From: Paragorgia papillata
Taxonomy: Eukaryota; Cnidaria; Anthozoa; Scleralcyonacea; Coralliidae
Assembly: GCA_035771165.1 (NCBI GenBank)
Contig: JAWNZC010000470.1
Span: forward strand, 1,772,001 to 1,836,000
DNA length: 64,000 nucleotides
Direction: 5' to 3'
The position numbers were made by a program, and so were the translations under genes. The notes under the pieces were generated by a model that saw only the letters and a program-made list of their open reading frames with translations, had not been told where the DNA came from and searched no databases. Below are positions 26,831 to 40,600 of the stretch, piece after piece (the stretch's first letter is position 1; the number at the start of each line of letters is the position of its first letter).

Positions 26831-26878
<48 letters not shown>

Positions 26879-27093
26879 ATTAGCGATAATGCAACGCTCA
26901 CTACCCTTGTGGAAGTTTGAGCACTCTGGGCCCATGCGCACTTCACGCTATCTGAATGTATTTCACCGATGCTGTCCCACATGCGGTTGTCACCAACGAT
27001 CGCATGTGTATAAGTAATTGATGAAATTCATTCAGATTGTTCCAAGCTACACTGATGAGCTGTTGTACAGCGAAACACCGTGTCTGTAGATTG

Positions 27094-27133
<40 letters not shown>

Positions 27134-27187
27134 GGATGGCGGACGGACGGGACCACGTACGCACCGTGAAGATTGTGGGGCACTGGA

Positions 27188-27225
<38 letters not shown>

Positions 27226-30200
27226 CTTGACGAAAAAGATTTGGACTAATATATTCTTGAGAAAAAGACTTGAGATAGGAGTTTTTGGGATACGTACATC
27301 CATTTCAAAAGAACAGAAACAAATCAACGTTTACGTATAAAGTCTTGACTAAAGGAAACCCGTCAAACCGAAACTCGAAAGAAGGAAAAAGAAATAGTTA
27401 AAATAGAAAACCAACGAAGATAAAGGCCGAAAAGTTTAAGCTACGGTAAAAATATAGAGCAGTCGCTCTCAGTAATCACCGAACATTTTGTAGCAAAGCT
27501 GTTCGAGTTTCCCTGTTTACATCCTATCACTGTTCTTAATTTTAATTGTTTTATGTTTTCTGTGTCGTTGAAGTATTTTAAACGTATCATATCCACGCAT
27601 TGCATGTTTTTTCTTGCCAATGCCCATTGTTGTTTTTTTACGGAAAAGGAACATTTTTTCTTTTGTAAAACGTACAAATGCTGTTGAAATATTTATTAAC
27701 ATGTATGTGAAACATTTTCATCAATTCAGATTTCGAAATGAAAAATTGTTTTTGTTATATTAGTTTAAATAAATTTAAAATGCCATAAATGAAAATAGCC
27801 ATGGCAGCTAGCCAGCCAGTTTGAGTAGTTTTCAAAATAGAAATATTTTTAGATACCATGCAATGTTCTTTGTATAACCCTAATATTTTGATAAAATTCT
27901 GACGCCTGCTTCAGTAGTGTGGTAAATTCAACCTTTAATATTTTTAGATATCAATGAATGTGAATTTGGATACTCTGGAAACGGATACTCTGGAAACGGA
28001 ATATATTGCGAAGGTATCGTATATCTTTACCTAGCATTTTGTTTTTTATATTTCTTTTGTCTCAAAATTAAATTTTTATTCCAAAAACCAGAAAAGCAGA
28101 TTTTAGTAACAGGTGGACAAATTGTCTGCGGATGGGCGAATAATTAAATCTTGCAGATTTCGTGGACAACGCGCGTGATAATTTTCCCACCCACTAAAGA
28201 CAAACAAAATGGTGTTACCCAAAAATATATTTCCTTTCGTAGTGTTATTTCTTTCTCTTTAGGCTTAGATTTGATCACTATAGCAGGAAAAGTTAATTCA
28301 AAACTGCAATGTGTTGTTTGCGGGAGAAAGGATTTACATATAAAAACTAAAATAAGAAAGTTTTACAACGTAAACTCGAACGCGGTGTCCGTAAACATTC
28401 GGCGAAGTACAATTCAAGTTCCAAGTTGAGCATTTTCAATGCCCGAAAATTCTACCATCCCCTATTTTCAAGGTACCACACAAGGTCTCAAAATAAAGTG
28501 TAGCATACAAAGAATATTTTAAACCCTATTTGGTTTTGAAGCCACGGTGAAAATATTAAAATATTTGTATGTTTTCTTCAGACGCCACGATAAATTATAC
28601 CACAAAATAACAGCAAAATTTAACTTCGTCAAGCAGAAGAAAAAAATATTGGGATTTCCAAAATAATGCATCTACTGTCATCTTTAACAACAGAAATGTT
28701 CGTACAATAATTTAATCCAAACAAATACAGGTTGTCGATGGATTTCTGAAGCCACAACTTAGGCACACAAGTCGACTAGGGTTCAAATACAAAGCTTTCT
28801 CATGTCTTGCCCTATTTTCCCATGTCCAAGTGTGGTATGACTGAACACAAGAAAGATATTGCAATGGTTTTTGACCCATTTCAAGTTGAAGCCATCGGCA
28901 AATTTTTCGGCATTATCTAATTGAAAATGAGGCATTTTCCTTTATAATTGTAAAATCACCAATTTCGACTCCCTGTAATTCATGCTTGAACTGTTGAAAT
29001 TAGCCTCTTAAACATTTTGTGGATAAAAAAACGTATAAAGAACTGATTTCAATTTACCATGAATTCGTAGCTAAAATTTAAGCTGCTCGATCGAGGTAAG
29101 CAACATGTGTTCGATGATGCAAAATGTTTCCATGTTCTCTTCGCAGAATCCAGTGCTTACCTTCCTCCAATTGTAAAAAAAAGTTTCCCCAAAGAAAGAG
29201 ACTGTAATCACATTCGAAAAGGAAAAGGGCTCGCGTATACACTTCTGGTGTAAATAAAGAAAGCTTATCAGTCAAAACCAGTGAGCTCCATATATAACTG
29301 GAGTGATATCTGCTGGTCATTGACCAAGCAAAGATTGAAGTCAAACATGACGGACATTTAGGCCTGAAGTACGTATAGTTCCACAGGGAGCCCATCTTGG
29401 CAGCGCGTGGGCACCCTGTGGCGGACTCGAAAGACGCGCGAGGGACTGTGGCAGAGGGAAAGGGGGGGAGGGAGAGAAAAAAAGATAAGGGATGAAACAC
29501 CAAACGTTCAACGTGGAATGTGTTCCGCAAGTAGCCAGGATATCTCGTATCGTCGGGAGCCACCGTTAGAATACTGAAACCGATTGAAACTCAGAGTCAG
29601 ATGAATGTGCAATAAATCAATAATCCTGAGGCTTCCCGCTTTATCCGAAAAGCTTATCGTAGGATTTCGTAGCTATCCGAAGTGTCAACGATGATGTAGT
29701 GTCCTAGCTACTTGCGGAACACATCTCCCGAAAATATGGTATGTAATTTAGCTGCAAAATCACGGCTAAAAGGTGATATTTTGCATCATTTTGATTTATA
29801 TTTTGATAAATGAATCATTATCACAACTACTTCGCTCAATTGTCTTACAATTTGAATACCTATAGGCGCTTAAAACGATGTTCAAAACAAGGAAGAATTC
29901 GTGTTTCATCCCTTTATTATTTTCCTTAACACACCACGACCGAGTGTGCCACAGTCCCCCGCGCGTCTTTCGAGTCCGCCACAGGTGCCCACGCGCTGCC
30001 AAGATGGGCTCCCTGTGATAGTTCTAGTCTCCTACGCGGTCTTTTGACGAGATCAGACTTGACCAGTCCGCGTAGAAGACTGGAACTATACGTACTTCAG
30101 GCCTACATGCCCGGCACGTTGTCCGCCACAAAGATATCTCTCCAGTTATATATGTTGCCTAGTACCCTGGCCCAATCAAAGAATATGTGCCAGGTAACCA

Positions 30201-33200
30201 CTAAAGATTTCTGCTTTCCATTGGTTGAAACTTTCGCGGATTCAAGGCATGCGCAGACGTACAAGTGGATTTAGCTCTGAATGACGCAAGATTGTAATTA
30301 GTGGTAACCTGGCCCATATTTCTTTTGAAAATGGGCCAGGGCACCAGGCCATTATATATAGAGTTCACTGATCAAAATACGGTGGAACCATTGATTTACG
30401 CCCGCAATTTCTTGGCCAGCACAGACAAATTGCCCACCTGTTGATTTTAATGCAAACAAACTTTACTGCATTTTTTCAAAAATAGTTTAGACCTATTTAG
30501 CAAATTTATGTTATTCTGCATATCTTTAATACATGCTTTCCTGCTTCGTTATTAATTAAAGTGATACTCAAATTCAACTTTACTCTATTTTAGATCCAGA
30601 TGAATGCACATCGCAAACTAACAACTGTCATTCGGATGCTTTCTGTACTAACAATAACGGATCATTCACTTGCACGTGTAACAATGGATTCACCGGAAAC
30701 GGCTTGGAATGCGATGGTACATTTAATCTTTTAAAATTATTTTTTAGACGTATTTATATATTTTTATTCCACTTATCTATCATAGACGTTTCTCCATAAT
30801 TTCTTTTTTAACAAAGTTGATATATAAATTCAACCCATAATGTCTTTAGAAATCAATGAATGTGAATTGGGAACTGACAACTGTCATTCGGATGCATTCT
30901 GTACTAACAACAACGGATCATTCACTTGCACGTGTAACAATGGATTCACTGGAAACGGCTTGCAATGCGATGGTATATTTAATCATTTTAAATTATTTTT
31001 TACACCTATTTATATTTTTTTATTCCACTTATCTATCATACATGTTTCCCCATTATTTCTTTTTTAACAAAGTTGATTTATAAATTCAACTCATAATGTC
31101 TTTAGATATCAATGAATGTGAATTGGGAACTGACAACTGTCATTCGGATGCATTCTGTACTAACAACAACGGATCATTCACTTGCACATGTAACAATGGA
31201 TTCACTGGAAACGGCTTGCAATGCGATGGTACATTTAATCTTTTTTAATTATTTTTTAGCCGTATTTATATTTTGTTATTCCGCTTATCTATCATAAATG
31301 TTTCCCCAGTATTTCTTTTTTAACAAAGTTGATATATTAATTCAACCTTTAATGTCTTTAGATATCAATGAATGTGAATTGGGAACTGATAATTGTCATT
31401 CGGATGCTTTCTGCACTAACAATGATGGATCATTCACATGCACATGTAACAATGGATACACTGGAAACGGTTTGGAGTGCCAAGGTACATTCAAGCTTTT
31501 TGTTATTTTTTCAACGTATATTTTAATTTTTTCCTTGCATGTCTATGTTAAATGTTTCGTAGTATTTTCTTGTCAACTAAATTTAATTTTTTTCAAATCA
31601 ACTTTTACTGTAGATATAAATGAATGTACATCACATACTGACAACTGTCATTCGGATGCATTCTGTACTAACAATAACGGATCATTCACTTGCACGTGTA
31701 ACAATGGATACACCGGAAACGGCTTGGAATGCGATGGTACATTTAATCTTTTAAAATTATTTTTTAGACGTATTTATATATTTTTATTCCACTTATCTAT
31801 CATAGACGTTTCTCCATAATTTCTTTTTTAACAAAGTTGATATATAAATTCAACCCATAATGTCTTTAGATATCAATGAATGTGAATTGGGAACTGACAA
31901 CTGTCATTCGGATGCATTCTGTACTAACAACAACGGATCATTCACTTGCACATGTAACAATGGATTCACTGGAAACGGCTTGCAATGCGATGGTATATTT
32001 AATCATTTTAAATTATTTTTTACACCTATTTCTATTTTTTTATTCCACTTATCTATCATACATGTTTCCCCATTATTTCTTTTTTAACAAAGTTGATTTA
32101 TAAATTCAATCCTTAATGTCTTTAGATATCAATGAATGTGAATTGGGAACTGATAATTGTCATTCGGATGCTTTCTGCACTAACATTGATGGATCATTCA
32201 CATGCACATGTAACAATGGATACACTGGAAATGGTTTGGAGTGCCAAGGTACATTCAAGTTTTTTGTTATTTTTTCAACGTAAATTTTAATTTTTTCTTT
32301 GCATGTCTATGTTAAACGTTTCCTAGTATTTTCTTGTCAACTAAATTAAATTTTTTTCAAATCAACTTTTACTGTAGATATAAATGAATGTACATCACAT
32401 ACTGACAACTGTCATTCGGATGCATTCTGTACTAACAATAACGGATCATTCACTTGCACGTGTAACAATGGATTCACCGGAAACGGCTTGGAATGCGATG
32501 GTACATTTAATCTTTTAAAATTATTTTTTAGACGTATTTATATATTTTTATTCCACTTATCTATCATAGACGTTTCTCCATAATTTGTTTTTTAACAAAG
32601 TTGATATATAAATTCAACTCATAATGTCTTTAGATATCAATGAATGTGAATTGGGAACTGACAACTGTCATTCGGATGCATTCTGTACTAACAACAACGG
32701 ATCATTCACTTGCACATGTAACAATGGATTCACTGGAAACGGCTTGCAATGCGATGGTACATTTAATCTTTTTTAATTATTTTTTAGCCGTATTTATATT
32801 TTGTTATTCCGCTTATCTATCATAAATGTTTCCCCAGTATTTCTTTTTTAACAAAGTTGATATATTAATTCAACCTTTAATGTCTTTAGATATCAATGAA
32901 TGTGAATTGGGAACTGATAATTGTCATTCGGATGCTTTCTGCACTAACATTGATGGATCATTCACATGCACATGTAACAATGGATACACTGGAAATGGTT
33001 TGGAGTGCCAAGGTACATTCAAGTTTTTTGTTATTTTTTCAACGTAAATTTTAATTTTTTCTTTGCATGTCTATGTTAAGCGTTTCCTAGTATTTTCTTG
33101 TCAACTAAATTTAATTTTTTTCAAATCAACTTTTACTGTAGATATAAATGAATGTACATCACATACTGACAACTGTCATTCGGATGCATTCTGTACTAAC

Positions 33201-34608
33201 AATAACGGATCATTCACTTGCACGTGTAACAATGGATTCACCGGAAACGGCTTGGAATGCGATGGTACATTTAATCTTTTAAAATTATTTTTTAGACGTA
33301 TTTATATTTTTTTATTCCACTTATCTATCATAGACGTTTCTCCATAATTTCTTTTTTAACAAAGTTGATATATAAATTCAACTCATAATGTCTTTAGATA
33401 TCAATGAATGTGAATTGGGAACTGACAACTGTCATTCGGATGCATTCTGTACTAACAACAACGGATCATTCACTTGCACATGTAACAATGGATTCACTGG
33501 AAACGGCTTCCAATGCGATGGTACATTTAATCTTTTTAAATTATATTTTAGCCGTATTTATATTTTGTTATTCCGCTTATCTATCATAAATGTTTCCCCA
33601 GTATTTCTTTTTTAACAAAGTTGATATATTAATTCAACCTTTAATGTCTTTAGATATCAATGAATGTGAATTGGGAACTGATAATTGTCATTCGGATGCT
33701 TTCTGCACTAACATTGATGGATCATTCACATGCACATGTAACAATGGATACACTGGAAACGGTTTGGAGTGCCAAGGTACATTCAAGTTTTTTGTTATTT
33801 TTTCAACGTAAATTTTAATTTTTTCTTTGCATGTCTATGTTAAACGTTTCCTAGTATTTTCTTGTCAACTAAATTTAATTTTTTTCAAATCAACGTTTAC
33901 TGTAGATATAAATGAATGTACATCACATACTGACAACTGTCATTCGGATGCATTCTGTACTAACAATAACGGATCATTCACTTGCACGTGTAACAATGGA
34001 TTCACCGGAAACGGCTTGGAATGCGATGGTACATTTAATCTTTTAAAATTATTTTTTAGACGTATTTATATATTTTTATTCCACTTATCTATCATAAACG
34101 TTTCTCCATAATTTCTTTTTTAACAAAGTTGATACATAAATTCAACCCATAATGTCTTTAGATATCAATGAATGTGAATTGGGAACTGACAACTGTCATT
34201 CGGATGCATTCTGTACTAACAACAACGGATCATTCACTTGCACGTGTAACAATGGATTCACTGGAAACGGCTTGCAATGCGATGGTACATTTAATCTTTT
34301 TAAATTATTTTTTAGACATATTTATATATTTTTATTCCGCTTATCTATCATAGATGTTTCCCCCATTATTTCTTTTTTAACAAAGTTGATATTTAAATTC
34401 AACCTTTAATGTCTTAGATATCAGTGAATGTGAATTGGGAACTGATAATTGTCATTCGAATGCTTTCTGTACTAACAATAACGGATCATTCACTTGCACA
34501 TGTAACAATGGATACACTGGAAACGGTTTGGAGTGCCAAGGTACATTCAAGTTTTTTGTTATTTTTTTAACGTATATTTTAATTTTTTCTTTTCATATCT
34601 ATGTTAAA

Positions 34609-34644
<36 letters not shown>

Positions 34645-37600
34645 CTTCCATCGGTCGGTCCGTCCGTCCGTCGGTCCGTCCGTCGGTCGGTCCGTCGGTC
34701 CGTCCGTCGGTCCGTCCGTGGGTCCGTCGGTCCGTCCGTCGGTCCGTCCGTCCGTCCATCCGTCCGTCCGTCTGTCTATTTGTCTGTATGTCTGTCTGTC
34801 TGTTGTTTTATGTTTTTTTGTCTTTATGTCTGTCTGTTTGTCTTTATGTCTGTTTGTTTTGCCGATGTTTCGTGAATTGAAGAACTGGAAAAGGCTTGCG
34901 CGAATCGCCGTCAAATGTTTTTTTATTTCCAACAACGTTAGCCCTCGCATCAATATGTTAGCTCATCAAATCGATTTGAAACGCTAATTAAATACGGCGA
35001 AAATTTTTTTTTCTAATGCATTAATGTTTTGTGATTCTAGAAATTGGAAATACGCATGTATGTGACGACTAAGTATCTACCGCTATTGTTTTGGACTAAA
35101 ACTGACTAAACAGTTTAACCCTTTATTGACCAGGTTTCCAGGAGCTCTCCCCTTGATGTGTAAAATCGTCTGGCGTTAGCCAGAGTAAAATTAATAAGTT
35201 TCCAGAAAACAACTGTGGCCAGTAAAGGGTTAATGAGCTGAAAAACAACTGGTCACCGGCTAAATTGATTCATTCTATATAATCCGAATATTTTCTTTAA
35301 TTTTGAAAGTTTATCAAAAGAAATTTTTATTCAGGTTAGACAATTTCAAGAATAAGCCATTATGCTTACGTATTTTAAACATTTCCTGTAGTGTTCTATT
35401 ACTGTTGTAAACTCAAACTATGGCTGTATATTGGTGAAAAATATGATAGTCCAGCAAATAGCTTTTAGTAAAGGCATAATGAAGACATAATAATTATAAA
35501 ATCTTACGCTAATGTTTTGTTACCTAATCAGTAACATCTGCGGAGTGATGATTAGCTAGCAAAATGTTAGTATTAAAGATTTCATTATTATGTGTTCATT
35601 ATATCTTTACTTAAAGCTATTTGCCGGGTTATCATACTTTTAACAAGACTTCGTTTTTCTATGTTAGTAGTGTTTTCAGCTTAAAGTTGGTAAAGTTTCT
35701 TCGTTTGTTTTTGCTGTGCAAGCTGTCGTAAGTTTACCCTGCGAGTCAGTGCCCCTTTCCGACCTACGCTGGCTTCGGGGGAAAGTGGGCTCTACCAACA
35801 AACTCGATATTTCTTTTTGAGCATGCATGATGCGTTGCCAAGATACTATTTTGGACCCAGGCTCTAACGCGTTACTTCCTATTTTCCTGCTAAAATTTAG
35901 AGGTCTATCACAATAACAAAGTCATGAGTAAGATTTCGGAATTCGGAGCTAACAAATTTAATACCCGCCTAAAAAATCTAGAAACTTACAAGACCAAACC
36001 ATTGCCTAAATTAGGGATACAACGTTAAAGTGTTATCTTCGATTTGCTCTAATTCAATTTTTAATTTAATTTAATTTAACAGCTTTATTTTGACAATAAA
36101 TAAATCAATATTTACATACATTTGTACAAACAGACTAAGATAACAGGACAAAAAAGACGTAAAAGAAAAGCAGAAAAATAGAAATAATTCTAACATGTCA
36201 AAAATCGATAAAACACAAACGGGACCCATGCAAGGTGCTCACCAATAAAATCTATACGATAAGGTTTTTTTTAAAGATAGATAGATAGATTGATTGAATT
36301 TATTTAAACACGGTAGTTCTATCAGAAATAAAAATTACAACAATTCCTAGCTCTGGTCTACCTAGAAGCCGTGTTATGGATAACTAAATATTTACAAGAT
36401 TTTTTTTGGATTTTTGTTAATTAGATAAAGGTATTTACAATATATACAAAGAATATAACTAGATATTAATGTTAATGTTGTCAATGCAAAAGTTATGGTT
36501 CCGAATTTCTTTCTTAAATTTTGAAAGACTTTTCTCATTTTTCAATGAGTCGGGTAGTGAATTCCACATTATAGGTCCGGATACACCAAAGCTATCGTAA
36601 TAGCTTTTAGTTCTTACTTTTGGTATTTGGATATTGTTTGATGATCTGAGATCATAAACTGTTGAGCCAATCTGTTTTTCAGATATTTTAGTTAAATAAG
36701 ATGGAGCTTCGCAATTAACAATTTTATGCATCATTATAGTTTTCTGACATTTCCTTTTATGGTCCAGAGTTGACCATTTCAAGTCAGAAAAAACGTCACA
36801 AGTGTAGACTGAATATGGAGCACTTGTGATGATACGGGCTGCTCGGTTTTGTAGCTTCTGATCAAGCTTGTCTGCAAGCGTTTGGTCAATACTATCCCAC
36901 ACAACAGAACAATAAGTGAAGTGTGGTTCAATAATTGAATAGTATTTAGTTTTCAGAAGCTGCTGGTTAAGGAATGGCTTAGCTTTCTTCATAATACTTA
37001 AATTGCTTTTAACTCTCTTTATGACATTATCAATGTGATTTTCATAACATGGCTAGAAATCCAGGACACTCAGCGGCAGTGGCCTGTGGGCTCATATTTA
37101 GATGGAATATTAATTTGAAAATTCTGATGGCTAAATATCGATCATTTCGGCTATAAACAGAAGTCTATAGCAATAAATTAAAGTAGAGTTATTCGTTAAA
37201 ATGTCTTATTGACCCATTTCTTACCCAAATATCAAATTACAAAAGGTTTAATCGTCTAGACAGGCCTGTACCCTCATACTCACAAAAATTGCCGCATAAA
37301 TTTCGGTTATTATTTCCTAATCCACAGTCATATTTAATAATAATAACAGCGGTTAAGACCCTGGCAACCTAGCAACATCTCCATAAGAAATGGCGGACAA
37401 GAACCCGAAATTATCGAGGAATGCATTGCTTCTTCACGCCGAGTTCAGTATTTATCTCGGCGCTTGATGGATTAAATTACAACGACTCGGCTGCAATAAA
37501 TCGTACATTTTAAGGTCTTTGGGAACCTATTAAACAACGAAAAAGTGGAACGAACAACTCCGCAAAACAAAGTAACGTTCATCCCGAGCAAATTCAGACG

Positions 37601-40600
37601 TTCGCATCGTGGACAAACAACACAGAAGCAGCCAAAATTGGAGCTCCAAAATAAGTGATATAGCAGATTAATAGACTTTAAACAGCGAATAAGAGGTATT
37701 CTTGTGAGGGGCTCGGGAACCTATTTAGGACGCTCCAAACTTAATAGAAATTGTAGTGCTGAACGATTGTTCAATTTGGTGAAGTTTTGGACGTTCGCAT
37801 GTCGGAATTTACAATAATAAATAACCGAAAATGATTGTTCTTTATATCTCCTTAAGAAATCTATTGAAGGACGCCATATTGAATTAATTAAAAAGGGATT
37901 CAGTGCGCATGCTTTGCCGTCATGTTGTCCTCGATTTCTGGCCACGGTCAAATTATCATCAATTGTAAGTCCTAAACATTTTAAAGCATTTGCCTGTTTT
38001 AAGGCTATGTCATTAATAGAAAGACTTAAGCTATCAGTTAGACTGGATATCCTTTGCCAAGAGCCAATCAACATGTATTCGGTTTTAAAATCAACACCTA
38101 AAAATAATCACCATAGAATCAACACCTAACGTCTTAGCTGTGATCCGTGGTCTGAACTGTGTCGTTGGCGGCTGCCTGGAGCGCCTTTGATATGCCTCGA
38201 CACGGGCATGTTGATCTGCGTCCTTCGCAATTCAGCCGCTGGCTGCAAGTAAGGATGATTAGCCACCCAGTCCTTTATCCTTTATCCTTTAATGTGAGTT
38301 TATTAACACAAAGCCACTCCGCCAAACATTCAATATCCTTGTCTAACATAGTTTTAATTTCAGGTATACTAGATAGATGGATAGATGGATAGATGGATAG
38401 ATGGATAGATGGATAGATGGATACATAAACGAAAAGAGAATAGGGATAAAGGATTAAAGTGTGTAATAGTTAACTGAAGATAAGTTTAAGGTTCTTCATT
38501 TAAAGTTCCTTAAAATTAAAGAACGGCTTAAATTATAATATGAAACATCGCCAGAAGAATGCTTTGAGATCATAAACTAGAATTTGTTTGACCAGTTCAA
38601 AACCTGATTGACTGGCCCCAATTTTTGTTAGAAAGGGGCTCTGACTTGCAGGGTATCATGAGTTAAACTCAGAGAAAAACTCTGAGCTCCAGACGGGACT
38701 CGAACCCACAACCTTATGAATGCTAGGTTGTCTTTCCAGGTTGTCTTTCTGATGCAATTCCAAGTATGTATGCGGACGACACTATAGTATAACCTCAGGT
38801 GACTCTGATATTGCTACTAATGAAGCCAAAATAAATGCAGATTTGGAAAGATTAAGTGAATGGTTGATAGCAAACCGCCTTAGTTTAAATGTTGTTAAAA
38901 GTGAGTACATGGTAATAGGATTAGATTAGATTAAAAGGATTAGAAATTTAGCCTCAGTAAACTTATCCATTCCTAAACCCAACACTAATTTTCTTAAATG
39001 TAGTCTTGCGTACAGTGGAGCAGTATCCTGGAATTCACTGCCAGTTGAAATCCAAACAACTGACAACGTTAAGAATTTTAAAAGTAAATTATTATATTAA
39101 TAGCTTTAATAGTTAGTTACAATTTCTTAATTTCTGTAAATAGTTTAACTTACTTTTTTTTCCCTTTATCTATTCTACATTCATTTATTTGTAATATTTT
39201 AAATTCTACACGGCTCTCTGGAAGAGCATTTGTATAATGAAGGGACTCCGTGTTTGTTTGTTTTTTTAAAATAAAGTTCATCCTCATCACCAGTGGCTCA
39301 ATCGGTGAGTTCGATTCCCGTCTGGAGCTCAGAGTTTTTCTCTGAGTTTAACTTACGACAGCTTGTACAGCAAAAACAAACAAAAAATACTTCGTTTTCG
39401 ACCTGGTTCCTCAAGTGCAACGATATTGGTTAAGCTTAAAAAAATTTTAAAGAAACAAATTCTCTTTTTTGACAGATATTGATGAATGTAAATCAGGAAC
39501 TGAAAATTGTCATGTGAATGCCACGTGTAGAAATACAGGAGGATCATTCGTTTGTTCTTGTGATAATGGTTTTCTGGGAAATGGTACAAGCTGTGAAGGT
39601 AATTTTGTATTTTTGATTAGATTTCTAAATACAGTCTCCTTGGAAACTACGTAGTATTGTGATAGGTGGTGAAATTCACAAGATATGGCCAACATTTCAG
39701 GATATTATGTTTATTAACCACAAAAACATGTGTCGAATTTAAAAAACCTAAAATTCGTGTTGGTACTTACTTAAAGTGTATAAAAGCAAGAATTTGTGGA
39801 AACGCCACGTTCATTCATTGCTGAGCTTTCGACCTGTTGACTTAGTCCTTTACCAAACAAGTTTTTGTTTATTATATAGGGGCCAATTCAATGAATTAAT
39901 TTCAAGTGTATTTAACAAATCGTACTAAACTTTACTTTAATCCCACAGCTAAATAGTTGTATCTGAATAATGTCTCGATTTTCAGGTGTACATGTTGGCC
40001 CCGGCTTTTGCAGAAAAATGTATGAATTTTTGTGCAACTTGCGATCCACAACATGCGATGTTTGTAAAGAATAATAGAGAACTAATTAATCATCAAGACT
40101 GATTTCATTTTTCAGAAATAGCAGTTCGATTGCAAGGCCTGTTTGTTGCATCAGGTGCGGGACGTGTTGAAGTATTCTACAAGGGTGAATGGGGAACTAT
40201 TTGTGATGATAACTGGGACATAAATGATGCACACGTGGTTTGTCGACAACTTGGCTTCCCAGGAGCTAAATCATTTCTTCCTGGTCACAATGTCCCGGAT
40301 GGCACAGGGAAAATATGGTTAGATGAGGTTCATTGCACGGGAAATGAGGAATTTTTAGCCAATTGTCCTCATCAAAGATGGGGGAAACATAATTGTCGCC
40401 ACAACGAAGATGCTGGAGTCCAATGTGATGCCCCGGGTAAAGTTTTAAAAATATTTTCTTCATTTGTATTTTTAGTAAGCTTGTAGCTCATTTTATAAAG
40501 TAGAGTGCTGCCTAGGCAATGTTTAGGATAGAGCAAAGTCAATAGTTTTTCTAACGAAATTTGATGAAAGGCTCCGCTCGAAATGTCAGTACTTCGTTAT

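Larger units (their letters stand above)
29285..30375. mobile_element. Hairpin element copy 3, split by two insertions
   Basis: The same hairpin as 25559-25796, but interrupted at 29382 by a TIR element (to 30017) and again at about 30153 by a second one (to about 30353). Joining the flanks recovers the arm sequences in order. Confidence 0.7.

Noticed and set aside
14751..34353. Second frame over the EGF exons (N-V-N-W-E-L...) as an overlapping gene
   Set aside because: It is the alternative frame of near-identical exons, runs into introns, lacks cysteine structure and is conserved only because the DNA is duplicated.
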